Assembly (NCBI GenBank): GCA_949126835.1
Contig: OX421499.1
Coordinates: 8,015,026 to 8,079,025, forward strand
Origin: Anisus vortex
Taxonomy: Eukaryota > Mollusca > Gastropoda > Planorbidae
DNA length: 64,000 nucleotides
Direction of reading: 5' to 3'
The notes beneath the pieces are model-generated. The model was not told the DNA's origin and made no database searches. It saw only the letters and a list, made by a program, of their open reading frames with translations. Position 1 is the stretch's first letter, and every line of letters starts with the position of its first letter. This document shows positions 44,810-57,400 of this stretch, piece by piece. Both the position numbers and the translations under genes were made by a program.

Positions 44810-45305
44810 ACAAAAAATAGAACAGAACCAATGCTTAAAAATCTTATTTTTGGCTTCGGACAAGGAATGGGTTGCATTACGTAGTAAAAAGAAAGAAATA
44901 AACTTAAAAGCAAAAACATAATAAAAATGTAAATGTAGAATGAAACTACGGAAAAACGTAGAAAGCACTGATCTATAAAAATAATCGATTAGGCACGGAA
45001 GTAGCATTCTTGAAGCAAAAAAAAAAAAAGCTTTCACGTTATTTTCACTAATCCATAACATTTTATTTCCTACACACTGACCTGTACATATATTTTAAGT
45101 GACTTCCTTTTTATTGTGTAGATTTGTTCTATTATTGTGTGTTTCTTATTCCTATAAATCGTTTATATCGATAAGTGAATAGTGTGAATGGTGTAATCAT
45201 TACTGGCCTAACTTTGCGCATACAAATTTAATATGGAGGGTTAGGGTGATAATATATAATATATATTATATATATTCTTCATATTATTGTAGACAACACG
45301 TTAGG
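44810..45305. other. No gene seen
   Basis: AT-rich; the stretch around 45250 is TA-rich. Confidence 0.35.
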
Positions 45306-45309
45306 ACCT

Positions 45310-45445
45310 AGGCACTATGCACAGCCGCCTTTACTTTACCTAAACTTATGTCAGGTACCCATTAGAGCTGGGTAGACTCAGGGACACCCTGAAGTCCCGG
45401 GAAATATTCCTAGCCGCCACCAGGATTCGAACCCAGACCCTTAAA
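45310..45445 (-). mobile_element. SINE family 1, truncated copy
   Basis: Reverse copy from GCACAGCCGCCTTTACTTTA to box B (GGATTCGAACCC). Both distal ends are missing. Confidence 0.78.
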
Positions 45446-45504
45446 ATCGACAATAAGTTGATAATGAACTGTAATATTTTCCTTAATGCTACTGGTAAAC
45501 TTTG

Positions 45505-45815
45505 CATGACCCACATACTCAAACATGGCTTACATACACAAACATGACCTACATATTCAAACATGACCTATATACTTAAACATGGCTTACATACACAAAC
45601 ATGACCTACATATTCAAACATGACCTATATACTTAAACATGCCTTACATACACAAACATGACCTACATACTCAAACATGGCTTACATACACAAACATAAC
45701 CTACATATTCAAACATGACCTACATACTCAAACATGGCTTACATACACAAACATGACCTACATTTTCAAACATGACCTAAATATTCAAACACGACCTACA
45801 TACACAAGCATGTAC
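45505..45815. repeat. 19-20-bp repeat with ~57-60-bp higher order
   Basis: AACATGACCTACATATTCAA and AACATGGCTTACATACACAA monomers alternate. Rows of three monomers recur. Confidence 0.88.
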
Positions 45816-45819
45816 ATTG

Positions 45820-47360
45820 AGGCGTTGTATTTTTGTTTGTTTATAGTTTCACTTTTTATTTCTTCAAAAAAGTAAATACAATGCTTCAGTTATAGGGGCG
45901 GTTAGACGTAAACTACATACATATTTCGTTTAACCCTTTTTACGACGGCTAAACTGCATAATTTACATTTCAGTAAGCTAGTGAATGGGTTAAGCACTGC
46001 GTGAACCGATTGCAACTGGGACCTGCATTTTGAATAACAAGTAAGTATTGTGGTGGCATTTTATAGTATCGTTAAAGGTTCAGGTAACAAAACACGATGG
46101 GTTTCAGTGACCAACACAACGCTCGTCTGCCTTTCTCGTCCCCATAACCTGTGTTAAATATATAGTTGAACCAGTGGAACACTTTGAATAATAATACAAA
46201 CCCATATATATATATATGTATATTTTACAAACCCAGCAGTTACACGGAAACTCAAATTTATCTTTCTGTCCCTAGACAGCCAGGTGCCAAGCTGAAGCTG
46301 TACAACATTTTTTTACTGTTTGTTAGTTGTGTATTACAGTACACAAAAAAATTCGTCTTAAAGTACACACAAAAATTCGTCTTAAATTTGTTTGATGTTT
46401 CATAAACAAAAATCTAGAAATCCATCAAACATGCACGGTTCTTTACAAATGTTTGGTTTCGGCAGAACACGAAGCCATACCGAAAGTTATTGACTTTCGG
46501 CCGAATCCGAAATCGAAAGTTATACTACACCTTCGGTGGAAACTGAAACCGAAAACCGGAAATCCTTATTCCAAATGTCGTCACCATTTGATTACAAAAA
46601 TTGCTCTTCCCGGTGAATTAAGTGCCTTTAAGGACATATTACTTTCTTTCAATGAACCCTTTTTTTTATTAGACATGAAAATAGAGAAACTGCGAACTTT
46701 TTATTGAGCCGTGTTCGCATTGAGGTAATTTACTTAAATAAGCATGTACCATAGAGCTTGCTTTTTTTTTTCTCTCTCAATATATTAGCATAATAAAGAT
46801 GTGGGCATGACTAGTATGGGTCTAGAGAGGTTTTCCAGAAGGCAATAGAGCATACTTATATGTACGGTCTATATACTCTAGGACAGTGCATATGCCCTGA
46901 AAACTCTTTCAGGATTACACCAGTTAGACACATATAACTAGTCAAGTATGACTGGAGCTTTGACAGTGGCTGTCACATTTTCATTTACACCAGTTGACGA
47001 AGTGTTGGGCATTTACCGTTAATGTAAAAGTTGATTAATACTATTTTTTGCATTATAGTTAATTTGATATATTATACAAAATAACGATTGTACGATTTTC
47101 TTCAATTTTCTTCTTGCGTTTGACGTATTTTCATTGTGCAAAGAAAATATCTTAATGTACGGTAATGCTAGATAATTCAGGATCGACTGTTATAATTTTA
47201 CATGGATTAAAAGACATTTAAATTCAACAACTTCAATTTATAGATTTATTAAAATTATTAGTCAGCTGCTTGGTCTTGTTGAAAACATTTATTTGTTTTG
47301 AAAAATGTGGATCTCTCAAACGGAACCGTAATCGAGTAGAATTAAGTTCCGGATTCTTGA
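45820..47360. other. No gene seen; CCGAAA-rich patch
   Basis: 46480-46560 contains many CCGAAA/TTTCGG words, such as the subterminal repeats of some hAT elements. No transposase or TIR pair found. The remainder is unassigned. Confidence 0.35.
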
Positions 47361-47369
47361 GAATATCCG

Positions 47370-47800
47370 AGTGACATACTGTGGCTAACTGTAACATACT
47401 GTAACATACTGTGGCTAACTGTAACATAATGTAACATACAATGGCTATCTGTAGCATACTGTGGCTAACTGTAACATACTGTAACATACAATGGCTATCT
47501 GTAGCATACTGTGGCTAACTCAACATACTGTAACATACTGTGGCTAACTGTAACATACTGTAACATACAATGGCTATCTGTAGCATACTGTGGCTAACTG
47601 TGACATAATGTAACATACTGTGGCTAACTGTAACATACTGTGGCTAACTGTAACATACTGTAACATACTGTGGCTAACTGTAACATACTGTAACATACTG
47701 TGGCTAACTGTGGCTTACTATAACGAACTGTGACATAGTGTGGCTTATTGTAACATACTGTGGCTTATTGTAACATACTGTGGCTTACTGTATTATACTT
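47370..47800. repeat. 9/18-bp repeat upstream of the SLC6 gene
   Basis: TAACATACTG and TGGCTAACTG words alternate irregularly, with TGGCTTACTG variants at the right. The array ends about 370 bp before the SLC6 start codon. Confidence 0.9.
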
Positions 47801-48170
47801 TAGATTACTGATCACAATGTTTGAGGATTTCTTCGTTTTTTGGTGTGATTGGAGTAACTTATGCTATAATTCTTACATAGACACTTTTAAAGGAATATAT
47901 TTAATCTATGGGTGATCATCTTAGTTACCCTCCATGTTTCACTGGCCTATGAAACAATTGTTTTATAAAGATTTTTAGAAGCATAGTTTTATGACAAGAT
48001 TAATTGTTCTCCTGGCCCCAGAATTTCCTTATTTTTTGTAAGGTCGCATTGGCTTCTCCCAATTTGTCACTGAACATCCACTTCTTCACCTTAATTCTTT
48101 GTCATTTTGCTGCCCATGTAAATATAATTTACACACATTTATTACAGCATTTTAACAAGTGCTGGAGAGT

Positions 48171-48405
48171 ATGCCGGAAGCGTCAGGTAATCATAACGGA
48201 GTACACCGCGACTGGGGTCCGGATAACAACAATGGACAGACGGTGCTGAATCTTTTGAGTGAGGAAAAGGATGAGCCGAAAGAGGCGAGCCCGGGCCGCC
48301 TGACCTGGTCGAGGAAGGCCGAGTATTTCCTGTCTATGATGGGCTACGGTGTTGGTCTGGGAAACATCTGGAGATTTCCCTACGTCTGTATTAGAAATGG
48401 AGGCG
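48171..48405 (+). CDS. SLC6 exon 1
   Basis: Encodes a 50-residue cytosolic N-terminus rich in Asn, Glu and Asp, then TM1 to RNGGG. Donor G|GTAAGT. The open frame extends upstream through a GTG, but ATG at 48171 is the first plausible start. Confidence 0.92.
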
Positions 48406-51400
48406 GTAAGTAGAAACCAACCATTTTTTTCATTTTTCATTTATTCAAACTTGACTAATTTATTAAACTGATCATTTAGTTATCTATCATTTAATGCAAC
48501 GATCCCAGACCTCTGTGCTCAAAGTCACAATAGACAATTTTAAAATGGAATTTAATTCTGTTCTAATCGAAATGCAGGACTAGATTCAAACCACGGATAA
48601 GCGTAGGACGCCATAATCTTCTTTCTAGAAGACACGTCTGTAACAAATAAGATAAGATACGAGAAAACACTGATTGTAGGATTACATCTCCTGATTATTG
48701 AAACCAATAACTTGGAATCATTCAAAATATTAATCGAAATGCAAGGCTAGACTCAAACCATGGTAAAGCATGGGATGCACAGAAGGAGCGTCTGTAATAT
48801 ATAAAATAAGATTATCAAGCTTTCTTATAGGCCTCTAACTTTGACGCCCGTTCCAGATGCCCCAGGTGCACCAAGCGCCATATTACGCAATAGTATTATT
48901 ATGTACATTATTCCTATAAAAAGTGATCTCGCCCGAGCAGGTTGATTCATATGGCCGGTGAAGCAGTGTTCACCATTTTCAGGTGGCCAAGGCATACTAG
49001 GAAACATTGTGGCCAGCACAATGTCCAGTCACCTTTACTTTGCCTCAACAAATGTCAGGTATCCACCCATCTCGACCCGGGCCAAAAAAATTCTAGCTTT
49101 AACCAGAATTAAAACACAGAACGTTCGGTGCACCGGCATAAGACTCTACCACTCGACCACATTACCTATATGTAGCTGACTGTATACACACAAATATGAC
49201 TCTGTGTACATTTGTCGTGTGTAATCCTACAGGCGCATTTCTCATCCCGTATATCACGTGCCTGATGCTGTGTGGACTACCTCTGTATATGATGGACGTC
49301 GTGCTGGGTCAGTTCATGTCCAGGAGTGTTTACCATATATGGAGCATATGCCCTCTTTTTAAAGGTACAAAACAAAAGCATAACATAATTTGGATTGGAT
49401 TTTCAAATAAACACTTAATAATACATATAATCCTTTTAGTAATACCCTCTACATAGTCTATACTACTTTAGTGCATACTAAAAAAAAAGATCTAAGAAAT
49501 TAATCTAAGAATGTATCTCATTATTGTTTTTATTGTATCCCAATCATTCTTTTTTTTGTGTTAAAGTTATTATAATAGTATATTTTCTGAAACTCTGAAT
49601 CTGTATTTTTTTTTGTTTACAAATTTTAAGTGACATGACTCCATTACGGATGTCCTCTTAAAAAAAACAACAATCAAACAATAAAAGCATCATATCTCAA
49701 AGTATAAACGAATCGACATCATTGTCCCGAATCTGGTACAGCATATACAAAATTATGCCATAATCAATATTTGTTTATCCCTGCAATACTAAATCAATGT
49801 AAAACAAAGTAAATTAACAACTTTTCAATAGTAGCCTAGATAGAGAGCAGAGAAAACGGGAACTAGTAATCATTAAAAGCATTTTCGCAAGTAAGCCTAC
49901 ACGTTTTTACAACTTATCTACTCGTTGTTTTGATTACTTGAAATAAACAATCAATATTTCTGATAAGAGGCTTTTAAATATAATTCTTTCATCTGTTTTA
50001 GTTCAACAAGACAAAATTATTTACACAAAAAATAAAATAGACTTCTAATTAAAGAAATTGTACTAGCCTACGCATTTGTGCGTCGGGTCACCGCCTCATT
50101 TGATAATGTGTCAATGGTGTGTCATCTGAAGTATAATGCAAGCATGAATGGTTTTTCTTTAAATCTTCAATAATAGCCTATACATCTGAGCTTTACTGTC
50201 GAAACTCTTTAAGGTCACGTGGGCGAAATTACCGGGTCGGAAACAACATAAAAGAGAATAATTTAAATACCAACCCTTTTGAAAGAAATATTTCAACTGG
50301 TTGTGTAATGTTGTCTTTAGGAGTTAGAATAATTCAAATGCCAATCCTTTTGAAAGAAATATTTCAACATTTTCTGTAACTTTGTCTTCAGAGCTATCAT
50401 AATTCTAAAAACAAAAGAAAAGGGAATATTTTAAATAATGCTAATACGTATTTATATTGCGCTTGTATCGATGCTATTACATTTAGCACGGAGTTGCCGA
50501 TGTATAGCCTATTGATACGCAACGCATAAAGCCTTTAGACAGAGTAAAAAGATCTTTAGACTTTAGACCCATATTAGAAGACTTGATTCAAAATCTCTCA
50601 GTGTCTGAGGCAAACTGTTTCATAAAGAAGGCGCCTTAGATTTAAAAAAATCCTCATAATGTTATCTGTAAGAGGTGGGGTGGGACCCCTTTCTTGCTCC
50701 TCCTTGACTACGCCTATGATGATTATTCTTTGACTTGGGTCGTTGTTTATATATGTGTTTTCTCCACCAGTATCAATCGTATACAGTTTATAATGAACAA
50801 GTTATAATAGACTGAAGCCTAAAAGCTAAAAGCAAAAACACTACCATTAGGCTCACTGGTGGAAAAAAACGTTTATAATAGACAGAATTACGCACATCTC
50901 AGAATGCTAAGGCCAAGTCGAGAAAGATTATGGTTTTATTGCAGAAAACTTGTATATTACAATTTAATTAGTCAAGTAATCTACTAAGTTATTGGATAAT
51001 TCTGAAAGGCTGGATATAGCAGTTTTAACTAGATGCCTTAGTGGATAATTCTGAAAGGCGGGATATAGCAGTTTTAACTAGATGCCTTAGTGGATAATTC
51101 TGAAAGGCGGGATATAGCAGTTTTAACTAGATGCGTTAATGGATAATTCTGAAAGGCGGGATATAGCAGTTTTAACTAGATGCCTTAGTGGATAATTCTG
51201 AAAGGCGGGATATAGCAGGGAAGGGGATTTAAAGGATGCGGGCGGAGTATAGATTAGTCTTCTGAAGTAATTTCTGAAAATGGGTCTGATTTTGTTTGTA
51301 AAGACTTGTGACGATGAGTGTGCGGATACACGGGTGACATCGCAATACCCATAAAATATATTTTTTTATTTTTGTTTTTTAAATTGTATAAAAGATTTAC

Positions 51401-54400
51401 AACTAACTGGGAACCACAACTAAATCGACATATAAACGGTATAGCCCACCATTAGTTTATGCAATATATCTCTCCATCCATCCGTTCACCAACCATGTGT
51501 TTTGATAATAATTGGTATAGTCCATCAAAGAGTGTATTTCATAACCTTTGATTTTGACCGTGAAATGTAAATAAAACAGTTGAATGAAAAGTAACAATGG
51601 CTTTGCATTATAGATTAATAATTAGAAATCTAAATTATTATTAGAAAAGTTACGTAACACACAGTTTTACATTACATATATGGGTTTATAGGTTTTATAC
51701 CTGCATTATGTACAGTTCTCAAATTAACAAACCAAAACTCACAGTTAGATTATAGATTTTTTTTCAGTTTTTACAAAAGTTTAAAAAATTCACAAAGACT
51801 ACTTGATATGGTTTGATATAGGATTATTGTTTTCTTAACTACGGTTTACTAGAAAAAAAATGTTGTGCTATGTGACAAGTGCAACAATAAACTTGAAGTC
51901 TGGGATATTTAAAAGTAACCCAAGTGCTTCTACTTTCGCAATATTGCCACTAGATCCAATTAGTGTCTTCAGAAATCTCTTCCAAAGCATCACAAACATG
52001 AGATAACTGGTAGCGCAGAGGTGTTAGTGCATCAATTTGACTGGACCATCTTGTGCCACTTAGGGAATTTAATGAACTCGTTTTTGTAATTAACAGTCTG
52101 AAAATGCACACAAACAACAACTGCACTGCCATTGCAAACACCTCAGCACCTTCACGACGTATGATTCACGAACTGACTTGAAGGACACGGTCACGTCACT
52201 TCACTATGTTATTCCGCCGCCGCATTGCATCCAGGGTGTGGCCGGCGGAAGTTAGAGGTTGCCGTTTTGCACTCCGCTACGCACAGTGAGGTTGCTAAAC
52301 TAAGTTCTGTTACGCATACTTTCCTATTTTCTAAGACAACTTAAATAAACTCCCCTTCGCCTGTTATTACCTAGAAATTAATCTGCCTATGCTAGTAGCC
52401 AGCAGAAGTACTAAACTTTCAAAAAGTTTTTGAAATCCCCAAATTTAAAAAAATCCTTAATTTTGCGCCCCCCAAAATTGTGCGCCCTAGGCAGCCGCTT
52501 AGTACACCTAATTGGATGAGCCGGCCCTGGGTTCAAAAAAGTAATTCTTCTTTAAAAGTTCATCAAGCGGCTTGAGTGTATTAGTTCAAAGTGAACCAGA
52601 CTCTAAACGTAGACAGAAAACACGGGACACAAACAATATCTTTATATCTATCTATCAATGTATCTATCCGTCTAGTTATCTATCTATCAATGTATCTATC
52701 CGTCTAGTTATCTATCAATGTATCTATCCGTCTAGTTATCTATCAATGTATCTATCCGTCTAGTTATCTATCTATCAATGTATCTATCCGCCTAGTTATC
52801 TATCAATGTATCTATCCGTCTAGTTATCTCTCTATCAATGTATCTATCCGTCTAGTTATCTATCTATCAATGTATCTATCCGTCTAGTTATCTATCTATC
52901 AATGTATCTATCCGTCTAGTTATCTATCTATCAATGTATCTATCCGTCTAGTTATCTATCTATCAATGTATCTATCCGTCTAGTTATCTATCAATGTATC
53001 TATCCGTCTAGTTATCTATCAATGTATCTATCCGTCTAGTTATCTATCAATGTATCTATCCGTCTAGTTATCTATCTATCAATGTATCTATCCGTCTAGT
53101 TATCTATCTATCAATGTATCTATCCGTCTAGTTATCTATCAATGTATCTATCCGTCTAGTTATCTATCTATCAATGTATCTATCCGTCTAGTTATCTATC
53201 AATGTATCTATCCGTCTAGTTATCTATCAATGTATCTATCCGTCTAGTTATCTATCTATCAATGTATCTATCCGTCTAGTTATCTATCAATGTATCTATC
53301 CGTCTAGTTATCTATCTATCAATGTATCTATCCGTCTAGTTATCTATCAATGTATCTATCCGTCTAGTTATCTATCTATCAATGTATCTATTCGTCTAGT
53401 TATCTATCAATGTATCTATCCGTCTAGTTATCTATCAATGTATCTATCCGTCTAGTTATCTATCAATGTATCTATCCGTCTAGTTATCTATCTATCAATG
53501 TATCTATCCGTCTAGTTATCTATCAATGTATCTATCCGTCTAGTTATCTATCAATGTATCTATCCGTCTAGTTATCTATCAATGTATCTATCCGTCAAGT
53601 TATCTATCTATCAATGTATCTATCCGTCTAGTTATCTATCAATGTATCTATCCGTCTAGTTATCTATCAATGTATCTATCCGTCTAGTTATCTATCAATG
53701 TATCTATCCGTCTAGTTATCTATCTATCAATGTATCTATCCGTCTAGTTATCTATCAATGTATCTATCCGTCTAGTTATCTATCAATGTATCTATCCGTC
53801 TAGTTATCTATCTATCAATGTATCTATCCGTCTAGTTATCTATCAATGTATCTATCCGTCTAGTTATCTATCTATCAATGTATCTATCCGTCTAGTTATC
53901 TATCAATGTATCTATCCGTCTAGTTATCTATCAATGTATCTATCCGTCTAGTTATCTATCTATCAATGTATCTATCCGTCTAGTTATCTATCAATGTATC
54001 TATCCGTCTAGTTATCTATCAATGTATCTATCCGTCTAGTTATCTATCAATGTATCTATCCGTCTAGTTATCTATCTATCAATGTATCTATCCGTCTAGT
54101 TATCTATCAATGTATCTATCCGTCTAGTTATCTATCTATCAATGTATCTATCCGTCTAGTTATCTATCTATCAATGTATCTATCCGTCTAGTTATCTATC
54201 AATGTATCTATCCGTCTAGTTATCTATCAATGTATCTATCCGTCTAGTTATCTATCAATGTATCTATCCGTCTAGTTATCTATCTATCAATGTATCTATC
54301 CGTCTAGTTATCTATCAATGTATCTATCCGTCTAGTTATCTATCTATCAATGTATCTATCCGTCTAGTTATCTATCAATGTATCTATCCGTCTAGTTATC

Positions 54401-57400
54401 TATCAATGTATCTATCCGTCTAGTTATCTATCTATCAATGTATCTATCCGTCTAGTTATCTATCAATGTATCTATCCGTCTAGTTATCTATCTATCAATG
54501 TATCTATCCGTCTAGTTATCTATCAATGTATCTATCCGTCTAGTTATCTATCTATCAATGTATCTATCCGTCTAGTTATCTAGCTATATAACTTTTTATC
54601 TATGTACGTGTGTGTGTCTTTTTGTAGATAACTTTACTACGACTTTCTATCTATATAATATTATATTTCTTCAAAATTTAACGGCTTAAGACTTTTGGCG
54701 TATATTGTACTTTGTGTTGGGAGAGAGGGTGTGTGATGTGAAACCTGATGCATTCTTTTATTTAAATCCTCGTCAAAGGTAAACTTTTCCCCTCCCTCGA
54801 CTCTCCCCCCCCCCCCCTCCTCTCCGATCCATAACAAGTGCGCAGATTCTGCGTGCACTAAATTTCATTTTTATGATCGCAACATTGTTAATTGAAAGGT
54901 TATAAAAATATAAAAATGATAATGTTCCAGTATAGTCTATATATAGACTTGATAAACCTACGAGGATGCAACTACACACAATCTGTTACCTGCACGCAAT
55001 AGACTGTATTATTAACTCAACATTTCACATTCCAGTGAATTCATTCCCACACAAATGCTAGATCTTCCATTCATTTCATTCATAGCAGGAATTTGGCACA
55101 TTTTACAGAGTTCACCATAGCCATTTTTTATACATTTGATCCAAACAGAGTTTGTTAACTAGGTAAAAAAACTGTTCATTATAGCCAAACCTAATACATA
55201 TTAACAAAAAACTTAATTCATTATAACCAATCTAATCTTTATTCATTATAACCAATCTAATCTTAATTCATTATAACCAATCTAATCTTAATTCATTATA
55301 GCCAACCTAATCTTAATTCATTATAACCAATCTAATCTTAATTCATTATAACCAATCAAATCTTAATTCATTATAGCCAACCTAATCTTAATTCATTATA
55401 ACCAATCTAATCTTTATTCATTATAACCAATCTAATCTTAATTCATTATAACCAATATAATCTTAATTCATTATAACCAATCTAATCTTAATTCATTATA
55501 GCCAGCCTAATCTTAATTCATTATAACCAATCTAATCTTAATTCATTATAACCAATCAAATCTTAATTCATTCTTGTAAAGTAAAGCAACCCGACGGACT
55601 AAATTGATACATAGTGCCGGTGAAGGAGCCATGGCCAAGGCATGCTAGGGGGTTGTGTGCCCAGCACAATGCCCAGCCGCCTTTACTTTACCCAGACTAA
55701 ATGTAGATACCCATTGGAGCTGGTAACACTCAGGGACGAATACAGCCTTCACCAAGACTTTTGGCACGCAAGCCCAACGCAATACCCCTAGACCACCGGG
55801 CCCCATTTTAGATTCACTATAGCCAAACTCTGTTGATTATAGCCAAACTCTGTTGATTATAGCCAAACTCTGTTGATTATAGCCAAACTCTGTTGATTAT
55901 AGCCAAACTCTGTTGATTATAGCCAAACTCTGTTGATTATAGCCAAACTCTGTTGATTATAGCCAAACTCTGTTGATTATAGCCAAACGCTGTTGATTAT
56001 AGCCAAACTCTTTGATTATAGCCAAACTCTGTTGATTATAGCCAAACTCTGTTGATTATAGCCAAACTCTGTTGATTATAGCCAAACTCTGTTGATTATA
56101 GCCAAACTCTGTTGATTATAGCCAAGCTCTGTTGATTATAGCCAAACTCTGTTGATTAAAGCCAAACTCTGTTGATTATAGCCAAACTCTGTTGATTATA
56201 GCCAAACTCTGTTGATTAGAGCCAAACTCTGTTGATTGTAGCCAAACTCTGTTGATTATAGCCAAACTCTGTTGATTAAAGCCAAACTCTGTTGATTATA
56301 GCCAAACTCTGTTGATTATAGCCAAACTCTGTTGATTATAGCCAAACTCTGTTGATTATAGCCAAACTCTGGTGATTATAGCCAAACTCTGTTGATTATA
56401 GCCAAACTCTGTTGATTATAGCCAAACTCTGTTTATTATAGCCAAACTCTGTTGATTATAGCCAAACTCTGTTGATTATAGCCAAACTCTTTGATTATAG
56501 CCAAACTCTGTTGATTATAGCCAAAATCTGTTGATTATAGCCAAACTCTGTTGATTATAGGCAAACTCTATTGATTATAGCCAAACTCTGTTGATTATAG
56601 GCAAACTCTGTTGATTATAACCAAACGGTAAGTACTGAAGAAAAAAATTGTTCATTACCGCATTAATGGGATCAGTATAGCTAAACATTGTTCATTGTAG
56701 CCTAAATTTGGATATTATTGGCGATGTAGGTCAAATTTAGATCATAAAATTGTCAAACTAATTTCATTATATCCTTTTTGTATTCAGTTCATTTGTTATA
56801 ATATGTGTGTGATGAAGTGAATAAATAATTTACACAAAATTAATCAGTTTGCAAATTAATACATAGAATGTTCAAGTTAATCCCGCATATATTTCATATA
56901 TTATTATTCCAATTTCCCGAAGTATAGACACGGCCGAACGTACGGGCTAGGCGTTATGCGAAAGCAACCACGCTTGGCGAACGACCGCAGCGATGTACCT
57001 GTATTTTATATTTCTAAAACCAACTGGACGGCAGTGGTTATGGGATATCACTCGTCCTTGTAATAATAAAGCTCAACAATAAAATTGCAAACCGAGATGT
57101 GCTTTAGAGAAGGTGAAAATAGACTTAAGGTCGACCTTTCTGGTGTCAACAAAACCCCATTTAAAGTGTAAGACACGACTAAGGTCGACCTTTCTGGTGT
57201 CAACAAAACCCCATTTATAGTGTAAGACAACGAAGCACCACGGGTATGACACTCCTTTGTACATAAGAAGGAAGCCGGACAGGAGATAGAATACGTTATA
57301 CCTCATTAAGATGCATACTCTTTGCAATCTAAGATATGACATCTGGGTGAACCAAGGCGGGACTGTTTTTTTAACGCCCAAGGCCCATTCTCTTGCATCC

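Noticed and set aside
44716..45061. Phe-rich ORFs of 67-89 residues
   Set aside because: AT-rich antisense of poly-A-rich sequence without protein character.
48159..48170. SLC6 start at the upstream in-frame GTG
   Set aside because: Eukaryotic initiation at GTG is unlikely; ATG at 48171 follows four codons later.
52643..54583. CRISPR-like array
   Set aside because: Monomers are directly adjacent without unique spacers, in eukaryotic intron sequence. The same applies to the arrays at 24019, 25800, 42409 and 55811.
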